From assembly GCF_014395225.1 (NCBI RefSeq), contig NZ_CP060723.1:4154001-4218000 (forward strand): a stretch of DNA of 64,000 bases, written 5' to 3'. Origin of the DNA: Pedobacter roseus (GTDB lineage Bacteria > Bacteroidota > Bacteroidia > Sphingobacteriales > Sphingobacteriaceae). A program made the position numbers and the translations under genes. This document shows positions 18,970 through 27,015 of the stretch, piece after piece (within the stretch, counting starts at the first letter, position 1; every line of letters begins with the position of its first letter). Under the pieces are notes generated by a model. The model was not told the DNA's origin and ran no database searches. It worked only from the letters and a program-made list of their open reading frames with translations.

Positions 18970-20690
18970 TTACTTACTGTATTTATTGATTAGCTTAACA
19001 GCAGTCTCAACAGGATCTGTAAAAGGCTTTATTTTGCTTATCTGCGGATTTATAACCCATTGTTCCTCCCAGGCATTTTTATCAAACGGTTTGCCTGTCT
19101 TCTTTTCCTCCAACAGCAACCGCATACGTTCATGATAAAAATCGCGTATCAGGCCACTCCAGAGCCTGCAGGAATAATCATTAACAGGAGGCCCCATACT
19201 GTCACTATTCTGCGGGCACTTTGCTCATAGTACCGTTTTAAATCCTTATCTTTTGTTAGTGCTGAAGCAAATCCTACCCACCTTTCCAACCTGTTTAACG
19301 GGTGGGACTCCATCAGTCGGTCTAATGCTGTTAATATTTCTAGTCCTTTTGCCCCGTATTTTTCCCCGGTTATTGCATCACCTTTTTGAAAGGCCTGACC
19401 TGCTTCCTGAAAACAGTTCGCCGCTTTTAATCCAAGTACAAGGCCTGAACGCTCAATTGCATCGGCCTGATAATTTTTGGATTTTCCTAACTGCCTGCGA
19501 CAGCTAAGGAAAAGATCAACAGATTTCAAAAAATCACTGCTCTTATCGATGTTACTTGTGCCAAAGTTAGCCTGCTGCCAGTTGAAGCTTGGATGATCTA
19601 TCAAATAACTATAGGCGCTCTTTTTTAGCAATTCCCAGGATTTTTTTAACGAATCTGGATATGCACCGTAGCGGTTCACTGAAAAATCTTTAAACCAGAA
19701 ATTAAGTTCGATAGGGTCTTTTGACCATGCAACATCTGTCAAGAGCTCATAAACCACATTATTGTTCTCCAGTCCTTCTCCAGAAATAGAAAAACCGACC
19801 AGGTTATTTTTTTTTGAAGATGCCATCGTTTTGGATGCTCCGGTAGCGTACAGCTCCATAGGCCCTGTATAAGCAGTTTTCCCACCTGCATTGGGAAGAA
19901 AGCCATAAACCCATTGTTTGCCGTCAAATGCATTTAGCGGCTCCCATGTATTTGCATAATCATTTGCATAATCCAATATCAATATTTTGTTATCAGGAAC
20001 CTTGCTGAACAATGCTTTTACGTTTTGTGGCGGCCATTGTTTACGTTGATAGCCGAACATCCAACCCTGGATTACCCATACAGCATCTTTATTAGCTTCC
20101 TGGATGGCGTCAAAAGTAAACTTGCCATAATCAGCCAGAAGTTGTGTTATGGGTTGATCAGATTTTGGGAGTTCAAGTTCATTAAAACTATCAACCAGGT
20201 AATATTTTGCAGAACCAAACTCTTTTTGCCATTCTTCCATATACATCATCGTAATTTTCTTAAATAACGGATCTTCCGGCATGAGCATCACAGGCCTTTT
20301 TGATGGGGCAAAACCAGCATTCCATAAGGTGTTGTGTAGTTTGAGGTTGGGGTAAATTCGCTTAATTGCCCCAGGCACAAAACCGGCAAAAGACTGTACT
20401 ATTGGCTGCATACCTAGTTCTTTCATCCTCTTCAGTACTTGATGTTGCAGCACAATTTGGTCTTCATGCCACTGCTGTGGTAAGGTACCACCCACATCCT
20501 GGATATTCCCCATTCTTTGCCATGGCAGCAGTGCTGGTGCAACATAAAAGCTATCTATTTCTGCTTGTGTGAGCCCTAATTTTTTCCAAACCCTGGCTGC
20601 TATTGCTTCGGTGGCTATGGGTGCCATCAGCAATACCTTTGATCCGCCAATTCTTCCCAAAAACACTCCAATGACGATTAGTCAATAATA
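18970..20690 (-). pseudogene. Decayed GH89 alpha-N-acetylglucosaminidase (NAGLU-like)
   Basis: Two overlapping frames together give the C-terminal three quarters of a GH89 enzyme. Frame one (19149-20666) has the catalytic core: LPWQRMGNIQDVGG, the acid/base motif DSFNELELP (Glu163 of that frame), VIQGWMFGYQ, and the nucleophile motif GFSISGEGLE (Glu297). At the shared site TVWG (about 19190-19197) the reading must shift to the second frame (18970-19197: PPVNDYSCRLWSGLIRDFY … AWEEQW) to complete the C-terminal domain; one lost base explains it. The N-terminal ~170-190 residues and signal peptide are missing; just upstream NWRIKG in another frame hints at a second lesion near 20665. Catalytic residues are intact, so the decay looks recent. 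A sequencing error could explain one frameshift but not the missing start. Confidence 0.8.
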
Positions 20691-21021
20691 ATTATATTTT
20701 TTAAAGTCCATCATATCGTTTCGGTTTCTCTAGGCAAAATGATCATTGAATCGAGTCCTGATTTCCAGAAACCTAAAACCGTTTAAAATTGAACCTCCAG
20801 AAGAAAAATGGATAAAAAGTGAAATTGAGCAGGATACCTACAAAAAACTACATCTCAAACACAAAAGCAATGAGACAACCTGGAAATTGTTAAAGGAAGG
20901 CTAAACACCAAACAAACGGAAGCTTACGAAATACTCAACAAACAATTAAATGTTCTCAAAAGCACAACCCATAAATAATTAATCAACTTATAATGAGATA
21001 CTTACAGATTAAACTGAAGAC
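20691..21021. other. Intergenic stretch with a possible gene remnant
   Basis: On the plus strand an open frame from about 20743 to a TAA at 20900-20902 encodes a charged peptide including PPEEKWIKSEIEQDTYKKLH. After a one-base shift at about 20898 it continues as LNTKQTEAYEILNKQLNVLK to a TAA at about 20980. It reads like a frameshifted tail of a helical protein, but I do not recognise the family and there is no start codon at the beginning. Nothing else is seen. Confidence 0.25.
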
Positions 21022-21050
21022 AAAAAAGGGAAGATTGTTAAATCCTCCCT
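21022..21050 (-). terminator. Intrinsic terminator of the tRNA-Arg gene
   Basis: On the minus strand AGGGAGGATT (21041-21050), loop TAAC, AATCTTCCCT (21027-21036), then a run of six T. One G-U pair lies in the ten-pair stem. It begins 6 bases after the tRNA 3' end. Confidence 0.75.
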
Positions 21051-21055
21051 TCAAG

Positions 21056-21129
21056 TGCACTTGTAGGGATTCGAACCCCAAACCTTCTCATCCGTAGTGA
21101 GATGCTCTATCCAATTGAGCTACAAATGC
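21056..21129 (-). tRNA. tRNA-Arg (anticodon ACG)
   Basis: 74 bases with discriminator A and no encoded CCA. Acceptor stem GCATTTG/CAAGTGC (one G-U pair); D-arm AGCTCAATTGGATAGAGC; anticodon stem TCTCA/TGAGA around loop CTACGGA giving anticodon ACG; T-arm with GGTTCGAATCC. Arg ACG (read as ICG) decodes CGU/CGC/CGA. It has its own promoter and terminator, so it is a single-gene unit. Confidence 0.93.
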
Positions 21130-21152
21130 GTTTCCGTATCGTTAACGGACTG

Positions 21153-21183
21153 CAAAGGTATAATTTGATATTTTAATTTCCAA
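21153..21183 (-). promoter_or_regulatory. Promoter of tRNA-Arg
   Basis: The minus strand has TTG (21181-21183), a 20-base spacer, then TACCTTTG (21153-21160), fitting the Bacteroidetes TTG/TAnnTTTG arrangement. The -7 box lies 24 bases before the mature tRNA 5' end. Confidence 0.6.
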
Positions 21184-21228
21184 TTAAATTTTAAAAAAAA
21201 TCTCAAAATAAGCTTTACAGCTTAAGCT

Positions 21229-21693
21229 TTATGCGCTTAATGCCTCATTAATTGCTTTGAAATCAGGCAAATCCTTCGCATTTTCCAAAACTTCAGCATA
21301 AGCAATTTTTCCTTCTTCATCGATCACAAATGCCGCTCTTTTCGAAACTCCTTTTAATCCGAAGAAAAATTCATCATAAAATGCACCGAAAGCTGCTGAT
21401 ACTTCTTTGTTAAAATCAGACAGTAGCGGAAACTGATAATTTTGCTCCTCTTTAAACTTAGCTAAAGAGAATGGAGAATCAACTGAAATACCGATTACCT
21501 GCGCATCGATACCTTCATAATAGCTGAAATTATCTCTCATGGTACACAACTGTTCTGTACATGTTCCGGTAAAAGCCATTGGAAAAAAATGCACAATTAC
21601 TTTTTTGCCCTTAAAAGCAGAAAGAGAAACTTCCGTTAAATCGGAACTGTACAATTTAAAATCAGGGGCGTTATCGCCAATTTGTAATGCCAT
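21229..21693 (-). CDS. Peroxiredoxin (AhpC/TSA, Bcp/AhpE-like)
   Basis: 154 residues, a single thioredoxin-fold peroxiredoxin. Peroxidatic Cys45 lies in FPMAFTGTCTEQLC, with a second Cys50 five residues on, the CxxxxC arrangement of many Bcp-type enzymes that form an intramolecular disulfide. The PxxxTxxC environment is conserved (Pro38, Thr42). It reduces hydroperoxides in the cytoplasm with electrons from thioredoxin (family knowledge). The next gene upstream is the RmlD-like reductase on the same strand, 71 bases away, with no shared pathway obvious. Confidence 0.9.
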   Translation of the reverse strand: MALQIGDNAPDFKLYSSDLTEVSLSAFKGKKVIVHFFPMAFTGTCTEQLCTMRDNFSYYEGIDAQVIGISVDSPFSLAKFKEEQNYQFPLLSDFNKEVSAAFGAFYDEFFFGLKGVSKRAAFVIDEEGKIAYAEVLENAKDLPDFKAINEALSA

Positions 21694-21764
21694 TTTATTT
21701 TTTAGTTAATGTATATTGTTATATGGTTTAATTGTTTGATTGTTTTAAGGCTCACGACTTAAGA

Positions 21765-22667
21765 CTATCCTTTCATCTGTTGATCTAGAATCTTCAAGCC
21801 TTCTTCGAAAGAATGCGGATTGTAGCCTAAATCTTTAATCGCCTTATCCAACACAAAACCCGTTTTTACAGGCCGCTTGGCTGTTTGGTTTAAACTTGCA
21901 GAGCTAATCTCATTCAGGCAACTCTTATCAAGTCCCCAATAATCGGCAACTTTTCGCACTAAATCTGCAATGCTCATGTAATCTTTGCCTGAAATATGGT
22001 AGATTCCATTTACATTTTTTTCAACAGCCAGTATGCAGGCCTCGGCCAGATCTTCGGCTAAAGTAGGCATGCGCCATTGGTCGTTAACCACATTTATAGG
22101 CGAGGCCTTTTCTAATGCCCCCTTAGCCCACAGCACAATATTACTCCGGCTCATATCGCTTGTGATGCCATAAACCAATATTGTTCTTAAAACAGCCCAG
22201 TTAGCTTTTGAATCTTTAATCAGTTCTTCTGCCAGCACTTTCGATTCGCCATAATAACTAACCGGGTTAACAGGATCATTTTCCTGATAAGGCCCATCGG
22301 CACCATCAAAAACAAAATCGGTACTTAAATGAATCAGCTGGATGTTTTTTTCTTCACATATAGATATCAAAGTCTGGACAGCATCAACATTAAGCTGATG
22401 GCATAACGCCTTGTTCGCCTCACAGGTATCAACATTTGTCATTGCAGCCGTGTGGATAACGGCATTTGGCTCGTACTTTTCAATAACATATTTAACCTGC
22501 TCTGGATCTAAAATATCCATTTCGGCATATTCGTAACCTTCTTTAACAGGATAACGGTTTAGTCCTTTAGAAGTAGCAACCAATTTCACCCTTCCTTCAG
22601 CCAAAACTTTTTCTGTTAATTTCTGCCCTAAAAGGCCATTACTGCCTGTTGTTAAAATGGTTTTCAT
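21765..22667 (-). CDS. SDR-family dTDP-4-dehydrorhamnose reductase-like protein (RmlD family)
   Basis: 300 residues. The Rossmann motif TGSNGLLGQKL is at 7-17, NAVIHTAAMTNVDTCE matches the RmlD signature, with LSTDFVFDG and the catalytic YYGESK (Tyr-x3-Lys) following, plus LRTILVYG. RmlD enzymes make dTDP-L-rhamnose, but no rmlA, B or C is nearby, so the substrate may be another nucleotide sugar, or the methionine adenosyltransferase beta-subunit type. Probably single or co-transcribed with the peroxiredoxin gene. Confidence 0.8.
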   Translation of the reverse strand: MKTILTTGSNGLLGQKLTEKVLAEGRVKLVATSKGLNRYPVKEGYEYAEMDILDPEQVKYVIEKYEPNAVIHTAAMTNVDTCEANKALCHQLNVDAVQTLISICEEKNIQLIHLSTDFVFDGADGPYQENDPVNPVSYYGESKVLAEELIKDSKANWAVLRTILVYGITSDMSRSNIVLWAKGALEKASPINVVNDQWRMPTLAEDLAEACILAVEKNVNGIYHISGKDYMSIADLVRKVADYWGLDKSCLNEISSASLNQTAKRPVKTGFVLDKAIKDLGYNPHSFEEGLKILDQQMKG

Positions 22668-22752
22668 AAGCCCTTATTAAGCCTCTAAATTATCTATAAA
22701 AACCATGTTAAAAAATTTTATAATATATATTTAAAATTCAGTAAGAATAACT

Positions 22753-22760
22753 TAACTTTG
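22753..22760 (+). promoter_or_regulatory. Candidate -7 box for atpD
   Basis: TAACTTTG matches TAnnTTTG, 68 bases before the chosen atpD start. No TTG at 17-23 bases upstream is seen, so only the -7 element supports it. Confidence 0.45.
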
Positions 22761-22828
22761 CCAACCGAATTGGAGCCCCTATAAACAGCTTTAATTCATT
22801 GACTGTAATAAATTTACTCACAACAGAT

Positions 22829-24331
22829 ATGCCTAACTTAGGAAAAATAGCACAAATTATCGGCCCAGTGGTTGACGTTAGCTTTGCTGATGATGCCCAT
22901 CTACCTAAAATTTTTGATGCGTTAGAGATAACGAAAGAAAATGGACAAAAAATTGTTTTAGAAGTTCAACAGCACTTAGGTGAAGACCGTGTACGTGCAA
23001 TTTCAATGGACTCTACAGACGGTTTAGTTCGTGGTATGAAAGTAGTTGATACTGGCGCTGCGATTAAAATGCCAGTTGGCGACCAGATTAAAGGTCGTTT
23101 ATTTAATGTAGTTGGTGAAGCGATTGACGGTATTAATGCAGTTGATAAAACTGATGGTCGTCCTATTCATGCTACTCCTCCTAAGTTTGAAGATTTATCT
23201 ACCGAAACTGAAGTACTTTTTACAGGTATTAAAGTAATCGATTTATTAGAGCCTTATGCTAAAGGTGGTAAAATTGGTTTGTTTGGTGGTGCTGGTGTAG
23301 GTAAAACAGTATTGATTATGGAGTTAGTAAACAACATCGCTAAAGCTTATGCTGGTTTATCAGTATTCGCAGGTGTTGGTGAGCGTACTCGTGAGGGTAA
23401 CGATTTACTTCGTGAGTTTATCGAATCAGGTGTAATCAACTATGGCGACGAATTCTTACACTCAATGGAAAAAGGTGGATGGGATTTGAAAGCGGTTGAT
23501 ACCGAAAAATTAAAAGAATCTAAAGCAACATTGGTTTTCGGACAAATGAACGAGCCTCCTGGTGCACGTGCACGTGTGGCATTATCAGGATTAACAGTTG
23601 CAGAATATTTCCGTGATGGTGATGGCGAAGGCGCTGGAAAAGATATCCTTTTCTTCGTTGATAACATCTTCCGTTTTACTCAGGCAGGTTCTGAGGTATC
23701 GGCTCTATTAGGTCGTATGCCATCAGCAGTAGGTTACCAACCAACATTGGCAACTGAGATGGGTTTAATGCAAGAGCGTATTACTTCAACAAAACGTGGA
23801 TCAATTACATCAGTACAAGCGGTATATGTACCTGCGGATGATTTAACTGACCCGGCTCCGGCAACAACTTTCGCCCACTTAGATGCTACTACAGTACTTT
23901 CACGTAAAATTGCCGAGTTAGGTATTTATCCTGCGGTAGATCCATTGGATTCTACTTCACGTATCCTTTCTCCTGCTGTTTTAGGTGATGAACACTATAA
24001 CACTGCACAACGTGTTAAAGAAACTTTACAACGTTATAAAGAATTACAGGATATCATCGCGATCTTAGGTATGGACGAATTATCTGAAGAAGATAAATTA
24101 GTAGTATCAAGAGCTCGTCGTGTTCAACGTTTCTTATCTCAACCTTTCCACGTAGCTGAGCAGTTTACAGGCTTAAAAGGTGTATTGGTTGACATTAAAG
24201 ATACCATCAAAGGATTTAACATGATCATGGATGGTGAAGTTGATGAGTACCCTGAAGCTGCATTTAACCTAGTTGGTAGCATTGAAGATGCGATCGAAAA
24301 AGGTAAAAAATTATTAGCAGAAGCGAACTAA
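22829..24331 (+). CDS. atpD: F1-ATPase beta subunit
   Basis: The frame opens at 22799, but I choose ATG 22829 because the protein then begins MPNLGKIAQIIGPVVDVSF like other beta subunits (500 aa). P-loop GGAGVGKT at 153-160, catalytic region GERTREGND with Glu185, DELSEED and the C-terminal helical domain are all present. It carries the catalytic nucleotide sites of ATP synthase at the inner membrane. Only atpC follows; the other F1Fo genes are not in the window, so the operon is split, as is known in other Bacteroidetes. Confidence 0.97.
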   Translation: MPNLGKIAQIIGPVVDVSFADDAHLPKIFDALEITKENGQKIVLEVQQHLGEDRVRAISMDSTDGLVRGMKVVDTGAAIKMPVGDQIKGRLFNVVGEAIDGINAVDKTDGRPIHATPPKFEDLSTETEVLFTGIKVIDLLEPYAKGGKIGLFGGAGVGKTVLIMELVNNIAKAYAGLSVFAGVGERTREGNDLLREFIESGVINYGDEFLHSMEKGGWDLKAVDTEKLKESKATLVFGQMNEPPGARARVALSGLTVAEYFRDGDGEGAGKDILFFVDNIFRFTQAGSEVSALLGRMPSAVGYQPTLATEMGLMQERITSTKRGSITSVQAVYVPADDLTDPAPATTFAHLDATTVLSRKIAELGIYPAVDPLDSTSRILSPAVLGDEHYNTAQRVKETLQRYKELQDIIAILGMDELSEEDKLVVSRARRVQRFLSQPFHVAEQFTGLKGVLVDIKDTIKGFNMIMDGEVDEYPEAAFNLVGSIEDAIEKGKKLLAEAN

Positions 24332-24412
24332 GAGAGACGTGAGACACTAGATATGAGATATGAGAGAGACTTGGTCTCAAATCTCATGTCTCAAATCTCA
24401 AATCTAAAAAGA
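24332..24412. repeat. Purine-rich quasi-repeat with hairpin between atpD and atpC
   Basis: Variants of GAGATATGAGA and TCTCAAATCT recur several times; ATGAGATATGAGA (from about 24354) can pair with TCTCAAATCTCAT (from about 24375). It separates atpD from atpC by 81 bases and could modulate relative expression or mRNA decay. The atpC frame is open through this repeat, but translation there would look unlike any epsilon subunit. Confidence 0.5.
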
Positions 24413-24658
24413 ATGAATTTAGAAATATTAACTCCAGATAAAAAAGTTTTCGAAGGTGAAGTAACAGCAGTTACGGTTCCTGGTACTTTAGGCTCTTTCC
24501 AGATTTTAAAAGACCATGCCGCTATCATCTCTACTTTAGAAGATGGAGAAGTTATTATAAAAGCAAATAAAGCTGATGAACAGCGCTTTTTTATTAAAGG
24601 CGGTGTGGTTGAGGCCATCCACAACAAAATTGTGGTTTTAGCTGAAGGTATCGCTTAA
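24413..24658 (+). CDS. atpC: F1-ATPase epsilon subunit, short form
   Basis: 81 residues from ATG 24413 (MNLEILTPDKKVFEGEVTAVTVPGTLGSFQILKDHAAIISTLEDG). The N-terminal beta-sandwich that binds gamma and the c-ring is complete; the frame stops at VVLAEGIA, so the C-terminal two-helix domain that inhibits ATP hydrolysis in E. coli is absent. Typical epsilon is ~130-140 aa; short forms exist in Bacteroidetes and relatives. The frame extends upstream to 24353 but that part is repeat sequence. Followed by a strong terminator. Confidence 0.93.
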   Translation: MNLEILTPDKKVFEGEVTAVTVPGTLGSFQILKDHAAIISTLEDGEVIIKANKADEQRFFIKGGVVEAIHNKIVVLAEGIA

Positions 24659-24680
24659 GCAAATAATTAACTCATTTAGA

Positions 24681-24716
24681 AAGCCTTCTGATTTTAAATC
24701 GGGAGGCTTTTTTTTT
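24681..24716 (+). terminator. Intrinsic terminator after atpDC
   Basis: AAGCCT … GATTT, short loop, AAATC … AGGCTT, followed by a run of T to 24716. The internal TCT/GGG is partly unpaired. It ends the atpDC unit just before the toxin-antitoxin genes. Confidence 0.8.
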
Positions 24717-24739
24717 AATAAAATTTCAAGAAAAATACT

Positions 24740-24759
24740 TATCTTTGACGTTAGTAACG
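24740..24759 (+). promoter_or_regulatory. Promoter -7 box and overlapping operator-like palindrome of higBA
   Basis: TATCTTTG (24740-24747) matches TAnnTTTG; the palindrome CGTTA-G-TAACG (24749-24759) follows at once, where transcription should start. A DNA-binding antitoxin such as HigA is expected to repress its own operon at such a site. Operator assignment is inference. Confidence 0.5.
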
Positions 24760-24771
24760 CAACTCAATACT

Positions 24772-25053
24772 ATGATACTATCATTCGGATCTAAAGACAC
24801 AGAAAAAATATGGAATGGTATCAGGGTTTCTAAAATGCCGTTAGAAATCCAGACTATTGGGCGAAGAAAATTGAGGATGATTAGCAGTTCACAAAACATT
24901 CAGGACTTAACAATACCTCCATCCAATAAATTGGAAAAGAAGAAAGGCAATCTTAAAGATTATTACAGTATCCGTATTAACGACCAATGGAGAATAATTT
25001 TTAAGTGGGAAAATGGAAATGCAAGTGAAGTTGAAATTATAGATTATCATTAA
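24772..25053 (+). CDS. higB: HigB-like toxin (RelE/ParE superfamily)
   Basis: The frame opens at 24745, but ATG 24772 gives MILSFGSKDTEKIWNGIRV, the usual HigB start (93 aa). Family features include RRKLRMISSSQNIQDLTIPPSNKLEKKKGNLKDYYSIRINDQWRIIFKW, given here only in part (IRINDQWRIIFKW), with the basic and aromatic residues of the mRNA-interferase surface. HigB cleaves mRNA on the ribosome. The antitoxin gene follows after 5 bases, the toxin-first order of higBA. Confidence 0.88.
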   Translation: MILSFGSKDTEKIWNGIRVSKMPLEIQTIGRRKLRMISSSQNIQDLTIPPSNKLEKKKGNLKDYYSIRINDQWRIIFKWENGNASEVEIIDYH

Positions 25054-25058
25054 AAAAA

Positions 25059-25355
25059 ATGGAAAAGCTACCAAATATACACCCCGGGGAAATTCTAAAT
25101 GAAGAGTTTTTAGTCCCTTTAAATATTACGGCCTATCGTTTGGCAAAGGAAACAAATATCCCTCAAACCCGCATTTCGGAGATAATTAAGGGAAAAAGAA
25201 GAATTACTGCAGATACAGCATTGCGCTTTAGTATATTTTTTGGCAATTCTGCTAAATTTTGGCTCGGTTTACAAGACGATTACGATATTGAAAATGAACT
25301 AAATGCAAAATCAAAAGAGTTTGAAAATATTAAGTTATTTGCAATTGCCTCGTAA
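25059..25355 (+). CDS. higA: HigA-like antitoxin (XRE helix-turn-helix)
   Basis: 98 residues. It starts MEKLPNIHPGEILNEEFLVPL, the conserved HigA opening, then a helix-turn-helix (about 24-60: AYRLAKETNIPQTRISEIIKG and RRITADTALRFSIFFG), then FWLGLQDDYDIE. It neutralises HigB and represses the operon. It follows higB by 5 bases, so the two are co-transcribed. The palindrome at 24749-24759 is the likely operator. Confidence 0.9.
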   Translation: MEKLPNIHPGEILNEEFLVPLNITAYRLAKETNIPQTRISEIIKGKRRITADTALRFSIFFGNSAKFWLGLQDDYDIENELNAKSKEFENIKLFAIAS

Positions 25356-25366
25356 TTCTATTTTAA

Positions 25367-26317
25367 CTACTTAACAAACCCGCAAACCGCAGCGATAAAT
25401 GCTTTATTGTTTTCATAATAGAGCATGTGCGAACCTTCTAACTGTACCACTTTCTGATTGTTAAACTTATAATTTTTATAATAATCCGGTCCTACAGCAT
25501 GATCCTCCTTCCCTGTTATAATTAAAGCCGGAATTTTAATTTTATCGGTTAACAAGGCGTAATCCTTAAAATATTCAGGGTATTGCTGCACTTTTGTACT
25601 ATCTACCAACGGCATAAAAAGCATCATTCCGAAATCTGATGTACGTTTATAAGAATTTTCGATGCTGTCCATTTTGATAATCGTATTTACATTATTGGCA
25701 ATGTATTTATACCCAAGATGAGCTGCACTTAACTTTTTTCGGACTAAAGCCGCGCTACTCATTAATTTTTTAAAATTCGTTTCATTTATGGTGGTATCCC
25801 TTTTTAATAGCCCGTACCCATACTCAATTTGTTCCTGCATCTGATTTGTATTCATAAAATAGGCAATTGTATTGGCCATGATGATACCAGTTAAGTGTTC
25901 AGGATATTTTAACGCATAATTAATCGCCAGAACCCCACCAAATGAATGGCTGAGTAAATACACTTTTTCTACACCCAATTTTAACCGCAACTCTTCAATA
26001 TCCTGCACAACCCGATCTAAACTATAATTACCCGCATTTTGCGAATGCCCTGATCCTCTTTGATCGAGGTAAACCATAGTTAGGCATTTCTCCAGATTTG
26101 CACCACCCATCTTTTCAAAGGAAAGGAAATCCTGACCAGGCCCGCCATGCAGATAGATACAAACAGGCCCCTTACCAGCTACTTTAACCGATAATTTTAT
26201 ACTATCTGAAGTCAAAACTGTATGGTTGCCAGCATTAAGCTTAAGCGTTGAATCTGGTGAAGAACAACCAGCACAGAATAAGATCAACAGCATCACAAAT
26301 AAATAATTTTTTATCAT
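25367..26317 (-). CDS. Alpha/beta-hydrolase lipoprotein (proline iminopeptidase-like)
   Basis: 316 residues. The N-terminus is a lipoprotein signal with lipobox Cys18 (LILFCAGC), so it should be anchored in the envelope. The alpha/beta-hydrolase core has oxyanion motif LHGGPG (56-61), DQRGSGHS, nucleophile Ser125 in LSHSFGG, acid Asp272 in GKEDH and His297 in EGSHML. HGGPG and DQRGSG are typical of prolyl aminopeptidases. A proline-specific peptidase role is plausible; an esterase cannot be excluded. It converges with higA, 11 bases apart. No operon partner. Confidence 0.85.
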   Translation of the reverse strand: MIKNYLFVMLLILFCAGCSSPDSTLKLNAGNHTVLTSDSIKLSVKVAGKGPVCIYLHGGPGQDFLSFEKMGGANLEKCLTMVYLDQRGSGHSQNAGNYSLDRVVQDIEELRLKLGVEKVYLLSHSFGGVLAINYALKYPEHLTGIIMANTIAYFMNTNQMQEQIEYGYGLLKRDTTINETNFKKLMSSAALVRKKLSAAHLGYKYIANNVNTIIKMDSIENSYKRTSDFGMMLFMPLVDSTKVQQYPEYFKDYALLTDKIKIPALIITGKEDHAVGPDYYKNYKFNNQKVVQLEGSHMLYYENNKAFIAAVCGFVK

Positions 26318-26699
26318 AGGTCGGTTTTATAGAATCAAATTACATAACTATTTCCAATAAGCAACAAAACTGATCTAGGTATGTATTAATTTCTTACTTA
26401 AAATCAATAATAATTTCTTCAATTTTACCAACCAAATTTTCAATTTTCAACGCACTTTCACCCATTTTAGGCAGAAAAACAGAAAATTTATAATGCAAGC
26501 ATAACAAACATACCATATACCGTTTTGATATTTAGTCTACAGCTGTCGGCATTAAATAACTAATCAAACTCTTATTAAGAATAATATTCTGTTTAACAAA
26601 CAAACAAAAGAATAATGTTCCGATTTAACTTTTTTCTGATTTCTCTTGCATATTAATGAACCAAAAACTAAATTGGTTTTTATAAACAATAAGATAATA
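26318..26699. other. AT-rich region upstream of the ilvE leader
   Basis: About 380 bases. It should hold the promoter for the ilvE leader transcript. The closest -7 matches I find are imperfect (TAACTTTT at 26626-26633, one mismatch; TTCTCTTG near 26641, two mismatches), with no TTG at the right spacing, so I make no firm promoter call. Confidence 0.35.
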
Positions 26700-26834
26700 A
26701 TGACGATTCAGAACAACATATTTATTACACATCCTGCTGCAAAAGTTGCGGGCAATGTAATGTTGTTTCCTGTCATTTTACTTAACCTCCTACTCTTAAA
26801 TATTTTATGGGATAAGAAAATGGGCAGCTTTTAA
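26700..26834 (+). CDS. Leu-rich leader peptide of the ilvE attenuator
   Basis: A 44-residue ORF (or 24 residues if started at the ATG at 26760). Residues 24-36 read PVILLNLLLLNIL: seven Leu, two Ile and one Val, using many different Leu codons (TTA, CTT, CTC, CTA), some likely rare in this AT-rich genome. Its last codons (GGC AGC TTT TAA) lie in the segment GGGCAGCTTT (26822-26831). That segment can pair with the 5' arm of the downstream terminator. The stall codons end about 15 bases before it, the spacing expected if a ribosome starved for Leu leaves the segment free. The product itself probably has no function beyond regulation. I infer this from structure; expression is unproven. Confidence 0.7.
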   Translation: MTIQNNIFITHPAAKVAGNVMLFPVILLNLLLLNILWDKKMGSF

Positions 26835-26861
26835 ATAGATTTTAAAAAACTAATTATACCT

Positions 26862-26894
26862 AAAGCGTCCCGATACAAACGGGACGCTTTTTTT
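26862..26894 (+). terminator. Attenuator terminator ahead of ilvE
   Basis: AAAGCGTCCCG (26862-26872), loop ATACAAA, CGGGACGCTTT (26880-26890), then T to 26894: a perfect 11-pair stem with a U-run. The 5' arm AAAGCGTCCC can instead pair with GGGCAGCTTT (26822-26831) inside the leader ORF, eight of ten positions paired, forming an antiterminator. ilvE starts 121 bases downstream. Confidence 0.85.
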
Positions 26895-27015
26895 AAATAA
26901 CAAAACACAGTATTATGAAACCATTCATGATTAAAAAACCAAAGCAACAAACGGAATGCTTATTTAATCATGGGTAAGCTCCATCTGACTGATGAAAAAA
27001 TAATAAAATAAACAG

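Noticed and set aside
19149..19197. Programmed frameshift in the GH89 gene
   Set aside because: No slippery sequence or stimulator structure was seen, and the N-terminus is missing anyway, so decay is simpler.
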